Shown here one piece after another: positions 46,409 to 57,106 of a stretch of 64,000 nucleotides of DNA; the stretch's first letter is position 1, and every line of letters begins with the position of its first letter. The stretch is from Pseudophaeomoniella oleicola (taxonomy: Eukaryota; Ascomycota; Eurotiomycetes; Phaeomoniellales; Phaeomoniellaceae), in the NCBI GenBank assembly GCA_003868215.1, contig QWDQ01000077.1:1-64000 (forward strand). The letters run 5' to 3'. A model generated the notes under the pieces. That model saw nothing but the letters and a program-made list of their open reading frames with translations, was not told the DNA's origin and did not search any database. Position numbers and translations under genes: made by a program.

Positions 46409-46704
46409 ATTGAATTGAACCAGGCAGCAAGGCTAGCTAGATGCAAGGATATGGGCAGGCAGGGAAAGAGGACAAAGAAAAGAAAAAATATTCCTAAGAA
46501 ATCTACCTCAATGATTATACAATCCTTCTTCTCCCTCCTCTCTCTCCTTTCCGAATTCAAATGAGATTTATGAGAAGTCCTGTCATGAAACGAAATTATT
46601 ACGATTTCATTCATCCATACACACATCCAACTCGTGTTGCTTGCTAAGTACCTAGGCAAATACATACATACATAGGTACTTATCCACTTACTTCCTTAAC
46701 TGTC

Positions 46705-46731
46705 CCATCCATCCATCCATCCATCCATCCA
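46705..46731. repeat. CATC tetranucleotide repeat
   Basis: Six to seven tandem CATC units. Confidence 0.85.
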
Positions 46732-46816
46732 ATCTCGACTTGGCTTGCTTAGCTTATCTTACCTTCCTTTCACTTTCTTTTTTTTTTTTTCTGCACAGAT
46801 CAACAGACAAACATGA

Positions 46817-46865
46817 GGATCTCGTCTCGTCTCGTCTCGTATCGAAAAAAGAGGGGGGGGGGGGG
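46817..46865. repeat. CTCGT tandem units and a long G run
   Basis: Five CTCGT/CTCGTA units are followed by A6 and a run of about thirteen G. The G run is a likely place for length polymorphism or sequencing error. Confidence 0.75.
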
Positions 46866-47767
46866 TAGAAGCAGAAGCATAAATAGCATGGTCATGGTAC
46901 CTCGTGGGTAGACAGACAGACAGGGCTTAAGAGGGCTTATCATATAACACTGATTGAATTACATGACATTACCATGGTGATTTGAGGTAGTAAGTAGTAA
47001 TTAGTAGTTTATAGTCACATCTTGGAGGTAGTAGGGTCATGAGAATAGGTACAGTAGGTATGTAGATAACTCCGGGTGGGTTTCAAGTTTACGTAGGTAC
47101 TTACGTAGTAAATAGTTACAGAATCAAGTAAGTAGATAAATAAGTAAATAAATTGTAAAATGTCGGTGATAATTTGGGGTAACTGATGATGAGGATGAGA
47201 TGAAAAAAAAAAAACAATAGTTCGTTTTGGAATTGACATGGGATTTGGGTATCTCGATGCTGGGGTTGCGAGGTCGTTCCGATCTCTGTCTGTTTCTTTG
47301 GCGGATTTGTTTTTAAGATGCAGTACGCTGGCTGATGATGATGATGAAGAAACCAATTTGTTTCAAAGTTTTGCATTCTGTTCCCTTCTCATTTCTCGTC
47401 GATCCCCCACGGGGAAATGGTATGTGAAAGTCTCCTGAACGGGATCGAGGTTTATGTTCAGTGTGTCAGATTGACAGGTTGATGAATAAATAGATCATTT
47501 GAAGATGAGAATATGACGGAAAATGTCTAATATGTAGCGAGAAATGCTGGATGGCTGAATATTGACTGTATGGGTGTGGGTCGTGTAGGCATGGTGTTGA
47601 TGAAACAGCCTGCCAACAAGTGCACTCAACTAGATAATAACAGATGGAGTAAAGGCCACAGTTGGATGATCTTTTCGGCTTGTTGCTTTGCTGAAATGAA
47701 CAATGATAGATTTGACCCTTCTATTTATTGTGACGGTGACTACCTTCAACCGATTTCTGAATCATGT

Positions 47768-48473
47768 CTATTGCTGCTGCTCGTCTTCTTGGTCGTCTAA
47801 CAGAGCATCGGCTGGAATAGCTGGCACGACCGCAGCTGCAATGGTGTTGGGTCGAGCCAAATTCCGGATTCGATAGTGATAAATCAGCATCGGTGAAGCC
47901 AGTCGCATCGTGAATATGATCATGAGACATGCCACAACCAAAATTTTATACAGCTCGTCACTCCCTCTGTCCCGATCAACAGTCGTGCTTGATGTTGAAG
48001 CCGACTGCTGTTGCGCTGGTTTTACCCGAGGGGTCTCGCTTCGTTCAGGAGTCGAGGTGGATGTCGCTGCAAGGACACCTAGGACGACAATGGTGATGGA
48101 AAGGACGGATAGTCATACGAGTATACAGGATGAAGCGCTTTGCGGATTTGGCCTGAAGTGATAGGTAATAAATTAGATAAGTCTGTCATTGCAATATGAC
48201 AATACATATCATCTCGTCCCAGAGCTCACGTCTCTGCAGCAACGTTGCCAATCTGACCATAGGAGTGTTAAGGATACGTATGCGAGGCCGAAAGAGATTC
48301 CTCCGTATGGACAGAAGTTTCCATTTTTCGGCGTAAGCTGAAGTAGTCGAAATGGGAGGCTGATTTTGAGCTTCGACAACTCCGACTGCAGCCAAAGTGT
48401 GGGCTTGCGCTCGACGTGGTTCCTCTCTCTGACCTTTAAGAGTAGTGTCTCGAGCGTTGCGGTCGACGAAGAT
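47768..48473 (-). CDS. Spliced-looking membrane-protein tail, ownership unclear
   Basis: Three blocks join in one frame with good splice signals: 48473-48230, 48152-48119 and 48066-47768, closing at a TAG. The product has a basic, Leu-rich first part, a Ser/Thr/Pro/Gln linker, one strong membrane segment (ILVVACLMIIFTM) and an acidic end DDQEDEQQQ. There is no ATG at the beginning, and the first block is preceded by a T-rich tract and CAG acceptor, so it looks like a downstream exon. Splicing it to the RING-LON gene just upstream (donor TG|GTAAGT at 48513) creates TGA at the junction, so a simple extension fails. An alternative frame of the first block (from 48473, IFVDRNARDTTLKG) is also open and looks codon-like. 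Family not recognised. It may be a separate small gene with a missed first exon. Confidence 0.35.
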
Positions 48474-48509
48474 CTGATATTGCAAAACAATAAAATAAAA
48501 ATCTCAGAC

Positions 48510-50066
48510 TTACCATCGTTGAGTTTCTAGCCGTCTTATCCAATTGACCGTAACTTTCAATCGCGCTCGTACGCTCGTGATAGGTAACAACTGATACTTT
48601 TCCTCATCCGAGATCGGCAATACGCAGGCAAACCAGTAGGGGAATATAGCTGCATCGTTGGGTGGTTGGCCGTAGGCTGCAAGTATACGCTCGTGGAGCC
48701 ATGGTTCTGATGTTTCTCGCCCTTTATTGATGAAGTCAAGGCCAACTTGGAGTAGCTGCTGGGTCGACAGGCTTTCAAGTGGAGGTGGAGTATCTATATC
48801 TGCAGGGACTACAGCACTAGATGTTTCCTGGGCCTCGATGTTCTCTTCCTCGTTCAGTGAGATGTCATCGATTTTTTGGACCCTGCCGACAAGGTACCCG
48901 TCTAGCATCGAAGTGTCTTGAATTTTGAACCTGGAGATGCCCTTCGTCTCAATCAAACTCCTGCCATCGGATAACATCTCCAGGCTCTGGATTTGCAAGA
49001 TGGTTCCATATTGCTTGTAGGGAACGTTGCCTAGATTGCCTTGGGGCGTTCCACGATTGTTATACATGACCATGCCAAACTTGCCCTGGCCACTCTCCAC
49101 TGCCCGCCGGATCATCAATCGATAGCGGGGCTCGAAAATGTGAAGGAAAGTTGGCATAGAAGGATATGCAAGCGTGCACGGAAAGATAGCAGTTTTCCCT
49201 TCAGATCCCAACTCTTCCTCTTCCTGCGCTGCGATTTCCGCTCGCAGTTGCACCTCTTCCGGACAGAGAGCTTCCAAGAGCGCCGATATGGTTTTGTTGC
49301 TTGGTTCTGAAGCAGCTCCTGGTGGCATGGGCAAGAGTCTTCGACAGGCAGGACAAAGTTTTGAATGGTCCAAAACTCGCGCGACACATTTCCTGCAAAA
49401 TGTATGACCACAGATTGTGGTCAGTGGATCCAAGATCATGGCATAACATATTTGACAATCAAGCTCGGCTTGACATGTATCCCTCAGATATTGGAACACT
49501 TCCAGATCCAAATCTGCACAGGTGGTTCCCTGAGTCCTCACTTCGGTGTATGCGACGTCAGAGTGGTAGTTGAGTTCGCCCATTGAAGCCATGGTGTAAG
49601 TCGCAACCAGGCGTCCCCCATGCAGTATTCGGGAACGAGGCATAACTTCTATTGAGCTCTCGATGATGTTCCTCCAGTCCAATCGTTCGTCGAGTAGCAA
49701 CGGAGTCTCTGGATGTAATTGTTGCAGTTTGGTCATTTCGTTGGCGACGTTGTCTAAGATCCTGCTCAGCGTGACATCAACCGCACAGTCTCCCATGGAG
49801 TGCTCCAGTCCACAATCCTTGAAGGGGCATAAGAAGCCTTCCGATCTCCCAGACAATTGAGGATATGTGATGTTTTCCCTCTTGTAGATTGGGGGTAAGC
49901 AGCGTCGACATATTGAGTAACCACAAGGTAATGTCATAGGCTCCTTCAGAGGATAGGAGCACTGGGCGCATTGTAACAGTTTTATGATCTTCCGCGCATC
50001 TTTGACAGCTTCGTAAACGACCGCAGCTGTCGCCTGCTGCCCTGGACCCCGCCCATGGTTGTTCAT
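48510..50066 (-). CDS. RING-finger and LON-domain protein
   Basis: Likely E3 ubiquitin ligase of the LONRF type. Single-exon model from ATG 50066 to the stop at 48510, 518 residues. The first zinc-finger block, CAQCSYPLKEPMTLPCGYSI followed by CRRC, lies near residues 33-56. The second is a clear C3HC4 RING at about 205-245, with CQICYAMILDP, CGHTFCRKC and CPAC. A LON substrate-binding domain follows at about 285-515 (FPCTLAYPSMPTFLHIFEPR, KFGMVMYNN, ETKGISRFKI). There is no AAA or protease domain, so it is not a Lon protease despite names given to relatives. The last codons read TQRW-stop, and the stop overlaps a perfect GTAAGT donor; see the downstream tail entry. Confidence 0.9.
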   Translation of the reverse strand: MNNHGRGPGQQATAAVVYEAVKDARKIIKLLQCAQCSYPLKEPMTLPCGYSICRRCLPPIYKRENITYPQLSGRSEGFLCPFKDCGLEHSMGDCAVDVTLSRILDNVANEMTKLQQLHPETPLLLDERLDWRNIIESSIEVMPRSRILHGGRLVATYTMASMGELNYHSDVAYTEVRTQGTTCADLDLEVFQYLRDTCQAELDCQICYAMILDPLTTICGHTFCRKCVARVLDHSKLCPACRRLLPMPPGAASEPSNKTISALLEALCPEEVQLRAEIAAQEEEELGSEGKTAIFPCTLAYPSMPTFLHIFEPRYRLMIRRAVESGQGKFGMVMYNNRGTPQGNLGNVPYKQYGTILQIQSLEMLSDGRSLIETKGISRFKIQDTSMLDGYLVGRVQKIDDISLNEEENIEAQETSSAVVPADIDTPPPLESLSTQQLLQVGLDFINKGRETSEPWLHERILAAYGQPPNDAAIFPYWFACVLPISDEEKYQLLPITSVRARLKVTVNWIRRLETQRW

Positions 50067-51115
50067 GAGCACGGCTCAGTCAGACGATGGCGGGTTCGAC
50101 AGCCCCGCTGATGCTAACGACAGAGGTCCTTGACCAACACTCACGATGTGAATGTAATATTCATTTCTTGCGCCTCCATAGGCGGCGTACTCAAGTCCCT
50201 TGGCTCAACCTGTGATATTCTTTCCTTCGAGAGGCGTGCTGTATATCTGGGCGTTTGTAGATCGAGATCCGCGTAAGACAAGATGTCGTGTAGAAGCGGA
50301 ACGAGAGGAATGTTGCAGCTTCAGAGATTCGGGAGAAACGCACACTGAGGGCAGAAGAGGTGTGACGAGAGATATTCTGGATGGCGAGTGAATATGAAAA
50401 CGATATCTATGGGAATACTGCAAAGACCATGTACGCGAGATGTGTGTAGCAACAGTATGTACTTGTGAGACCACCGGATGTCCGTCCGAAGATGACGATC
50501 AGTAGTAACATGCAAGCCCAATATTATTCAGATGTAAGAGAGCAGCAGTAACATCGAAAGTAGGGATCAACTTGAGAAACAGAGTCGGGCAGGCAAATAA
50601 GTCGGAAAGGATATCGACAGAGGTGAAATCAAAATGCAATCGTCATTGGCTGTACGAGGCGTCAAATCGAAGACGTTATCATCACTGAATTCTGTCGAGC
50701 AAGTCTCGAGTGGCTAATTAAAGATGGAGAGCAGAGGGTTACGCTGCTCGGGCTGTAGGAGTTTGGGGTCAGACGAGCAAACAAAGCTTTCGAGTGGGTT
50801 CGATGATGATTAGTGGTTCCAAGCAAGAGGCAAGGAAAGGGAAAGGGAAAGGGAAAAGAAAGAAAAGGGCGATGTCAGAAGCGACCTTTGTTATGTTGGG
50901 CTACCTTAGTATGATACATAACTTAACTAAGATAACTTAGCATAATATCATATTAGATGCCCTCTCTTTTTAGATGAGAAAGCCGACGGCGACTTTGCCT
51001 TGAATGTTTATAGGCTGCTATATACTACGTATAACAGACCCGTAACGATAAAGTGTACAGTTGTAGTTGCTAAGAGCAGGGGCGGAGTGTATGTCAGTTT
51101 CAAGTATCATCAAAC

Positions 51116-51138
51116 ATAGGTAGGTACCTAGGTAATAT
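51116..51138. repeat. TACCTAGGTA motif cluster
   Basis: CATAGGTAGGTACCTAGGTA; the same palindromic core is found in several other spacers of the window. Confidence 0.75.
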
Positions 51139-51356
51139 AGTAAGTAATGTTTACCTCCTGACGTTTTACATTGTAATATATAGAGAGAGATAGGTGCTCT
51201 TTGGCAAATGAATACTCTACCATATGTGCAACATTGTCCATCTTGAAATAGATTGGGTTGACGCACCGCTTTGATCATGTACGAGTAACGTTTAATGTAT
51301 GTATGGTCACAGTAGGCAATCAATTAATCAATGCAGGACGTCCTCACAACGTTGTA

Positions 51357-51380
51357 TGCACATGCACATGCACATGCACA
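51357..51380. repeat. GCACAT hexanucleotide repeat
   Basis: About four tandem TGCACA/GCACAT units. Confidence 0.85.
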
Positions 51381-51509
51381 AACAGAGTTTCTAAAAGAGT
51401 CGTCATGATCTGTGTCCTTGTTCATGAGCTTCTCGAATTTCCCCATTTTACTGAACAAATAAGAGGAGGTCGAAAATTCTGGAAGCATGTCATCGACGAT
51501 TCCCAACGG

Positions 51510-51564
51510 CCATACTGTTGCCATACTGTTGCCATACTGTTGCCATACTGTTGCCATCCTGTTA
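51510..51564. repeat. 11 bp tandem repeat, unit CCATACTGTTG
   Basis: Four exact copies and a fifth with two changes. The period is not a multiple of three and no gene covers it, so it is a noncoding minisatellite. Confidence 0.9.
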
Positions 51565-52396
51565 TGTACGAGAGCTGCAGCTCTCTTCAACATGTGAGAT
51601 GTTCCTTTCCCATCTCTCTCACTCTCCAATCCTTCCACCTAGTACGGTCCTACCACCTAGTACTACGTACATAGTATTTCGAGGTGGTGACTATGATGGG
51701 GCATATTGAATTCCGACCACAAATCTAACTAACTCCCTTTGTCTGGCTAGACCCATTCAACCGGTAGTGATATAAGAAGGAGAAAAGCCTAAAAGTGATC
51801 ATGATCACCGAGAGGCGGCGGCTTGCTGGCTTGCTGGCTTGCCCTCTGCCTACGTCGTACATACATTGGGCAAATAAGTAAGCGATCATGAATGCGTTTG
51901 AACCAACCAGCAAGTCCACGCTGTTACGTTGTACACGTAGGAGAAAGATAAAAAAACCCGAAAACAAAATGTTCCAAAGATGAACGGTCGTGGGATCGTA
52001 TCTCTCTTCCGATGATGCTGCATGACCCCGATCCCACCAGCAAATGCACCGACCGATGACATCTTCATGCCCCTCGCCCCATCGAAAGAAACTGCCAAGG
52101 CTGCATTTACCATATCACGTTAGCTGAGGGCGATCATCCGCACTTCAGGGTCCAGTCCCAGTTGCAGGTAACTATCCCGACATGCCCGTTGTCTATCCGT
52201 CTCGCCGTCTCTCCCAACGACTCACAGGCGATTGTTCGCTTCTGGTTTCATGATCATCATTTTGAGAAGGACATCATACAACGTTGTAAAGCAATCTTGC
52301 CTCCTGTATGTATAAAACATGCATGCCTCCTCTGAAGTGTAGAAAGAGGAGTGGTAACTTAATTGACGACTATGTTCGTGTCGGAGCCACACATCC

Positions 52397-52969
52397 TTGA
52401 ATTCGTACCACGTCTCGGCGTCTATATCTTGGGCTTCTCCCTACACTAGTAATCCGGGTTTATGCTCCACTCCTCGGGCTGCTGAAAGAAGGCCAGATAC
52501 ATCCCCATTTGCGTGTTGTGAAACGAGCCGATCCGTGGTGTCAGGTCTCGACCAACATCATCCCATCTCGACATCCTCTTGCCACATACGCCAGACCCCA
52601 TTACTTTTAGGTCTTGAGCATACCTTTTTTTTTGTGAAGCTTCATTCAGCCTGGAAGAGGCTGGCATCCCATCCACGGAATGATGAATCGTTCGCTGGAA
52701 GTCGGAATTCCCTGGATTATGGTATCCTCAGATACTGCATAGCTTCCCTCTCTTGCTGTGACTACTTGCAAGCGCTGATTTTCGTACTATTTGCCCGGGT
52801 CCGGATATCGCGTACTCTGCCTTCCGAAACCCTGCTGCAACCTCGATCAGGTGTGTGTGCCTTGCCTATGACCGACGAAGATCGTTTATGCGAAGTTGCT
52901 TCGCAACTTTCCTCGCTGGCGATAATAAATGTGGCAGTTGAGATTGACTATTGGCGGGCTCGGATCTAA
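52397..52969 (+). CDS. Unrecognised 190-codon frame, doubtful gene
   Basis: Open for 190 codons from an ATG, in a 3 kb spacer facing the RICTOR 3' end. Composition is Ser/Leu/Cys/Arg-rich without repeats, signal peptide or known motif. A T9 tract encodes a Phe run (TFFFVKLH). It overlaps a minus-strand frame that looks at least as protein-like. I list it only because it is long for a chance frame here. Confidence 0.15.
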   Translation: MNSYHVSASISWASPYTSNPGLCSTPRAAERRPDTSPFACCETSRSVVSGLDQHHPISTSSCHIRQTPLLLGLEHTFFFVKLHSAWKRLASHPRNDESFAGSRNSLDYGILRYCIASLSCCDYLQALIFVLFARVRISRTLPSETLLQPRSGVCALPMTDEDRLCEVASQLSSLAIINVAVEIDYWRARI

Positions 52970-53060
52970 AGGAAGATCTGTCCACGGTGTCTGACAGAGA
53001 TGCTTATGGATCCGCAAAACCATTGTGATTTCGACATCACTCTTGATTCTCGTTTGATGC

Positions 53061-56000
53061 TCAACCGTCATCGGAATCATCGGATTCCTCGTCCAAGACC
53101 ACGCTCCTAAGGACTTCTTTGTCGAAGAGATCTAGCGCGAATTGCCGCGCGGGAAGACTGAAGTGGTGACTCTCGAGGATGGTCAAGGTCCGCCGAAACA
53201 AATCAACGTTTTGAAAGCATTCCGGCTTCTTGGCTCGCGCACTACACGTGCTAATCAGCAATTGAGTCATCATCACCACTAGGCTACACTCACCCATGTA
53301 ATTCAGTGGCTGCCCGTTTTGACAACACAGCATTGCCCAAGTCAATCATTGACTTCAATATTTTCGCGTGCATCGGATCTGGGTCGCTTCTAGCTGCTTT
53401 GAATTTTCGGATAGTCTTTGCTTGAGCCTTCAGGTCTAGTTGTGCTGTCTTGAATTCGATCTGTAGGGGTTTGGATTAGCAAAGTTCCCGGAGACTGCAA
53501 AATATCACTAACCTTGAAGAGCTTGCTCAGGTCACGTGGCATACAAAGACCCAGCGATTCACCTTGAAGGTTGCTGGCGGTGTCCCACCCTTGCTCCAAG
53601 ATCATCTCCAACCCATGTGCGCTTCGAGATATAAGTCCAAGGACGAAGCAAGCCGTCCCTCGTAGGGATAGAACATGTGCATGCTCTGCAATGCGTATTA
53701 TCGACGATACGACCTCGCTTTCTTCCAGGAATGGTGCACCTAGTTCCATAGATCCAACATTCCCGATAGCCCACAAACAACCTTTGATTTTCACCAGAGT
53801 TTCGGGCTCTTCTTCCGTGATATCGAAATCTTGAACACTCGAAGCAAATTCGTAAAAGTGACCCGACTGTCGCAGAAGCCGGCAACCCTCGCTTGTCCTA
53901 GCTAGCTCGCGGTAGAAGTGAGGCGGAACAACACCAAGATCTTCGAGAGGCAACAAATCCTCTGTTCCCATCTGTGTCTTCGTGAACTGACCAATATATG
54001 CGCGTGATATGGATGCCTCTACAAGTGTGACATAGGTATCATTACGGCCGAGAAACCAGTCATCCATCTCCTGTGTAATATAGTCCAAGTTGTCAAGGTA
54101 GTGGTAGCCAATGGAAGTTGATAGGAAGCGAAGCAGTAATGGCGCCCCTATCTCTCCGAGATGATCGAGGGCGGGTCGACATTTCACAACGAACTCTAAG
54201 TCTTCTCTCCTGTTGCATGCTTCCTCGAGAATGCGAACCGCCGTCTCCCCTACTTGAATCTCCGGATCGTACAATTGTGTGAGCAATAGCTTCAGCACCC
54301 ATTGCGTATCTTTGGTATTGGCCCTTCCATACGCGGCTTGTCTTGTAGTAATAATATACTTGCGTAACAAACGAGTAGCTAAAATGCGAGTGTCCTTGGC
54401 GCCTGCAGTGAGAGCTCTCGATAGTAGAACGCGAAGGTGACTCTCAGAACTGTAGTCGAGGTTTGTCAATAATACTTGAATAAGATCCGGGCGATCTTGA
54501 AGCTCGATGATGTGATAAAACATGTTCATCATGTGCCATCGTTCCATCATCACGATGCCTCGTGGTTCGGTGCTAAGCGCACCAAGCATCTGAAAATAGC
54601 CACCTGACACAGTTGAAGCCATGGCACTTCGTGAGAAGATCGGCGCAGAAGACGTGATTCCGCTGAATCGATCTACCTGTGCAAGACACTCTGCCATTTG
54701 ACGCATGAGCTTGTCGTCGATCAGGTATTTGGCCCCTTCGTTGGTTTTTGCAAGGCTCTTCATTAAAGCACATCCTGCCTTGATATATCTTTGACTGCTT
54801 TTGTTGTTGTAACACTTCGAGAATTTCCCTTTGAACGGTCTATAGAACCCCACTAGCCTTTTCATGAACTTCCCGAACTTGACGGCTTCATTGAACCTGA
54901 TGGGATCAGTCAATGGGCCTTCAATAATGTCTTGGATAAGATCCCATTTCCACAGAGCCCACTCACGCCCGGTCAAGATACCGGTATCCATCATAGCTTT
55001 TCGGAATGTCTCTTCGTCCACGACTGGAGGAAGCTTTGATTTTCTTGAGGTGGCTGTAACCCCATCTGTGGACGCGTTTTTAGCGGGAGACTTTTGGGTC
55101 ACTTCAAACCGGTTAAGCGTCCGATTGATACTATCAATCAAGAATATCATGCCACTGTTGCTGCGTATTCTGTCGGAACCATGGACGCTATACTTGCTCT
55201 GGAGACCTGGGAGCATTTGCAAATGGACGCTCATCAGGCTTGGAAGAGATCTATCAGCGAGCTTGAGAACCTCCGTGAGTAAAAGTGTCGCCTTCCTCTT
55301 GATGGCTTGGTCATCTTCAATCTCTATAAGGCTAACCAGTGTCGGTACCAACCCGACATCCAAGAAGACAGCGAGTACAAGCGCTGTGAAATGTGCAGTC
55401 AAATCATACCGATCTGTGCCATAGTCGGATTCTATGGTTGTCTCGCGCACCTCTTCATCCCGAATACTTGCTACTCGGCCGTAGGTGGTAAGCCGCCTTC
55501 CCGCGAGGAACGTAGTGAATATCGGAGGTTGCTTGATCCGTAGCACATCAAAGAGAAGCTCAAGTATGAGGTCCTTTGCTTCTATAGACGGATACTTGAG
55601 AGATTCCAAAAGAGACCTCAGCGAGATCGCTCGATTCATAGAAAGGGTCAGAAAGCCAGGCCAGGTCTTCAACATCGCCGCTATGGCCTTGGCGCATGTC
55701 TTGAGCTTATCTTCTTGGCCACCGGAAAGTAAAGGATCAGTGAATGGAGCAAAGACAGACTCCAGCTCCCGACCTGACTTAAGACACTTTCGGCTCGATG
55801 GAGTGTCAAAAATATGCAGTAGACTGGCAACCAGCCCTTCGGACGCGGGAAAAGTTCCTTCTGATAGTATGTCGGTCAAGGTACCCAAACCCCCTGCTTC
55901 GACGACAGCGGAAGGGTCCTTAGCAAGAATTTCGGTCAGTGTTAACGTGCACATATGGCGTAGACGATCATCGTGATATTCTGAGATCGAGACGAGGGTC

Positions 56001-57106
56001 CGGATGATTGCATTCGGAATTTCGAGCACACCGTCTTTCACATCAAGAAAGGCCCTAACAAATTTGAGGGCCTGCTCCCTTTCCAAAATCGCTTTACCTT
56101 TTTTTACAAGTGAGAGGATCACAAGTTCATCCGTATGATGTGACCTTATCCTCTGGATAGAGGCACGATCGGCGATCGCATAGCGGGTCAACCGGTATCC
56201 TGCTGCCACAACTTCTGTCCTGTCACTCATAAGTAACATCTGCATCCTGGGTCCAAAAACCGCCCACGCGAGATCGTACTTCAAAGTCGGATGCCTTTTG
56301 AATAGCTCGACAAGCTTGTTCGCTCGCTCGATGTAGTAATCTGGTGGCATCCCTTCGACTTCGAGCTCTTGTAACGTCTCAGTAAGCACATAGGTTGGTG
56401 ACTCGCTTTCGAAATCCTCTCCACCTTCAGCCTGTGTTCCTTCAATGTCCACATTTGCTCGGCTCGGAGACCGGAGTGGGCTGCCTCTGTAGGAATCGCT
56501 TGGAGCAGGCCGCGGAGGGGTTGATGGAGAATGTGAGCGTTGCATTTCTTCCTCCAATTCCGCTCTCAGTGCAGCAATCTTACGATTCGACGAGCTCAGT
56601 TCAGTCTCTACCCGCAGTCGTTGTTCTTTTGTCTGTTTAGAGTTCTTTGTCAAAAGCACCTCAAGCATGTTCTCCGTGCCTTTTCTGATCTTTGTTTCTT
56701 TAGCGATCTTATCTAGGAACATTGCTTGCCGGTATTCGGAGGAGCCTTGACCGTCTCCATCCCGAGTTGCCGGCGCGTTCCACGGATTTGGTATTTCTTG
56801 TTTCGGTGTACCAGCCCTGATGATATTTGTATTTTTCAGGTTCGAACTGAAGCTTCCTGGACCTAACGCACCATATGATGCTCCTCTCGGTGGGTATTGA
56901 CCACTACTACTGCTGGAAAATGAGCGGTTGTACCTTGTTCTTCCACTATTAACGGAGACCACTTCTTCCGATCTCCGTGGAGGAGGCATGATAGCTGAGG
57001 TCGTGTCATCTTGTGAGAAAGTCCCCCGCCTGCGTGTGGGAGACAGATTCTTGTATTCCTGACCACCTATAGAATTTACGGAACTTGTTGATCTTTCTGA
57101 CGCCAT
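53061..57106 (-). CDS. TORC2 subunit RICTOR/AVO3 homologue
   Basis: Scaffold of TOR complex 2, the kinase complex controlling actin polarity, sphingolipids and AGC kinases (Tsc11/Avo3 in budding yeast, Ste20 in fission yeast). My model has exons 57106-53513, 53460-53294 and 53241-53061, totalling 1313 residues. The first ~115 residues are Ser/Arg-rich and disordered, then a coiled coil (about 120-200, TKEQRLRVETELSSSNRKIA). The armadillo-like RICTOR N-domain follows (about 240-600; includes YRLTRYAIADRASIQRI), then the middle and C-terminal helical domains. The segment GVVPPHFYRELARTSEGCRL and the block ending CFVLGLISRSAHGLEML-like are typical of the family. The C-terminus is acidic (DEESDDSDDG). 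Confidence 0.93.

Larger units (their letters stand above)
46409..47767. other. 1.36 kb repeat-rich spacer
   Basis: No supported gene. Holds a TACCTAGG/CATA cluster (46646-46680), CATC tandem units (46705-46731), a T run near 46780, CTCGT tandem units (46817-46840), a G13-type run (46852-46865), and GTAGTA/TAAGTA degenerate repeats (46987-47155). The left end is the ISA2 3' flank. Confidence 0.6.
50067..53060. other. 3 kb spacer without a convincing gene
   Basis: Left end is the RING-LON promoter. AGGGAAA tandem units lie near 50828-50860, TACCTAGGTA at 51116-51138, GCACAT units at 51357-51380 and an 11 bp tandem repeat at 51510-51564. Two overlapping frames near the right end are the only candidates. 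A plus-strand frame of 190 codons (52397-52969) has no recognised domain. A minus-strand frame (52446-52676) ends in MGMYLAFFQQPEEWSINPDY, which looks protein-like, but I could not extend it upstream. Confidence 0.5.

Noticed and set aside
50085-50102. GGTTCGA tRNA B-box-like sequence
   Set aside because: No matching A box or cloverleaf around it and the B box lacks the final CC; no tRNA gene was found.
54864-55424. 186-codon plus-strand frame
   Set aside because: Antisense to the RICTOR coding region, with no recognisable domain.
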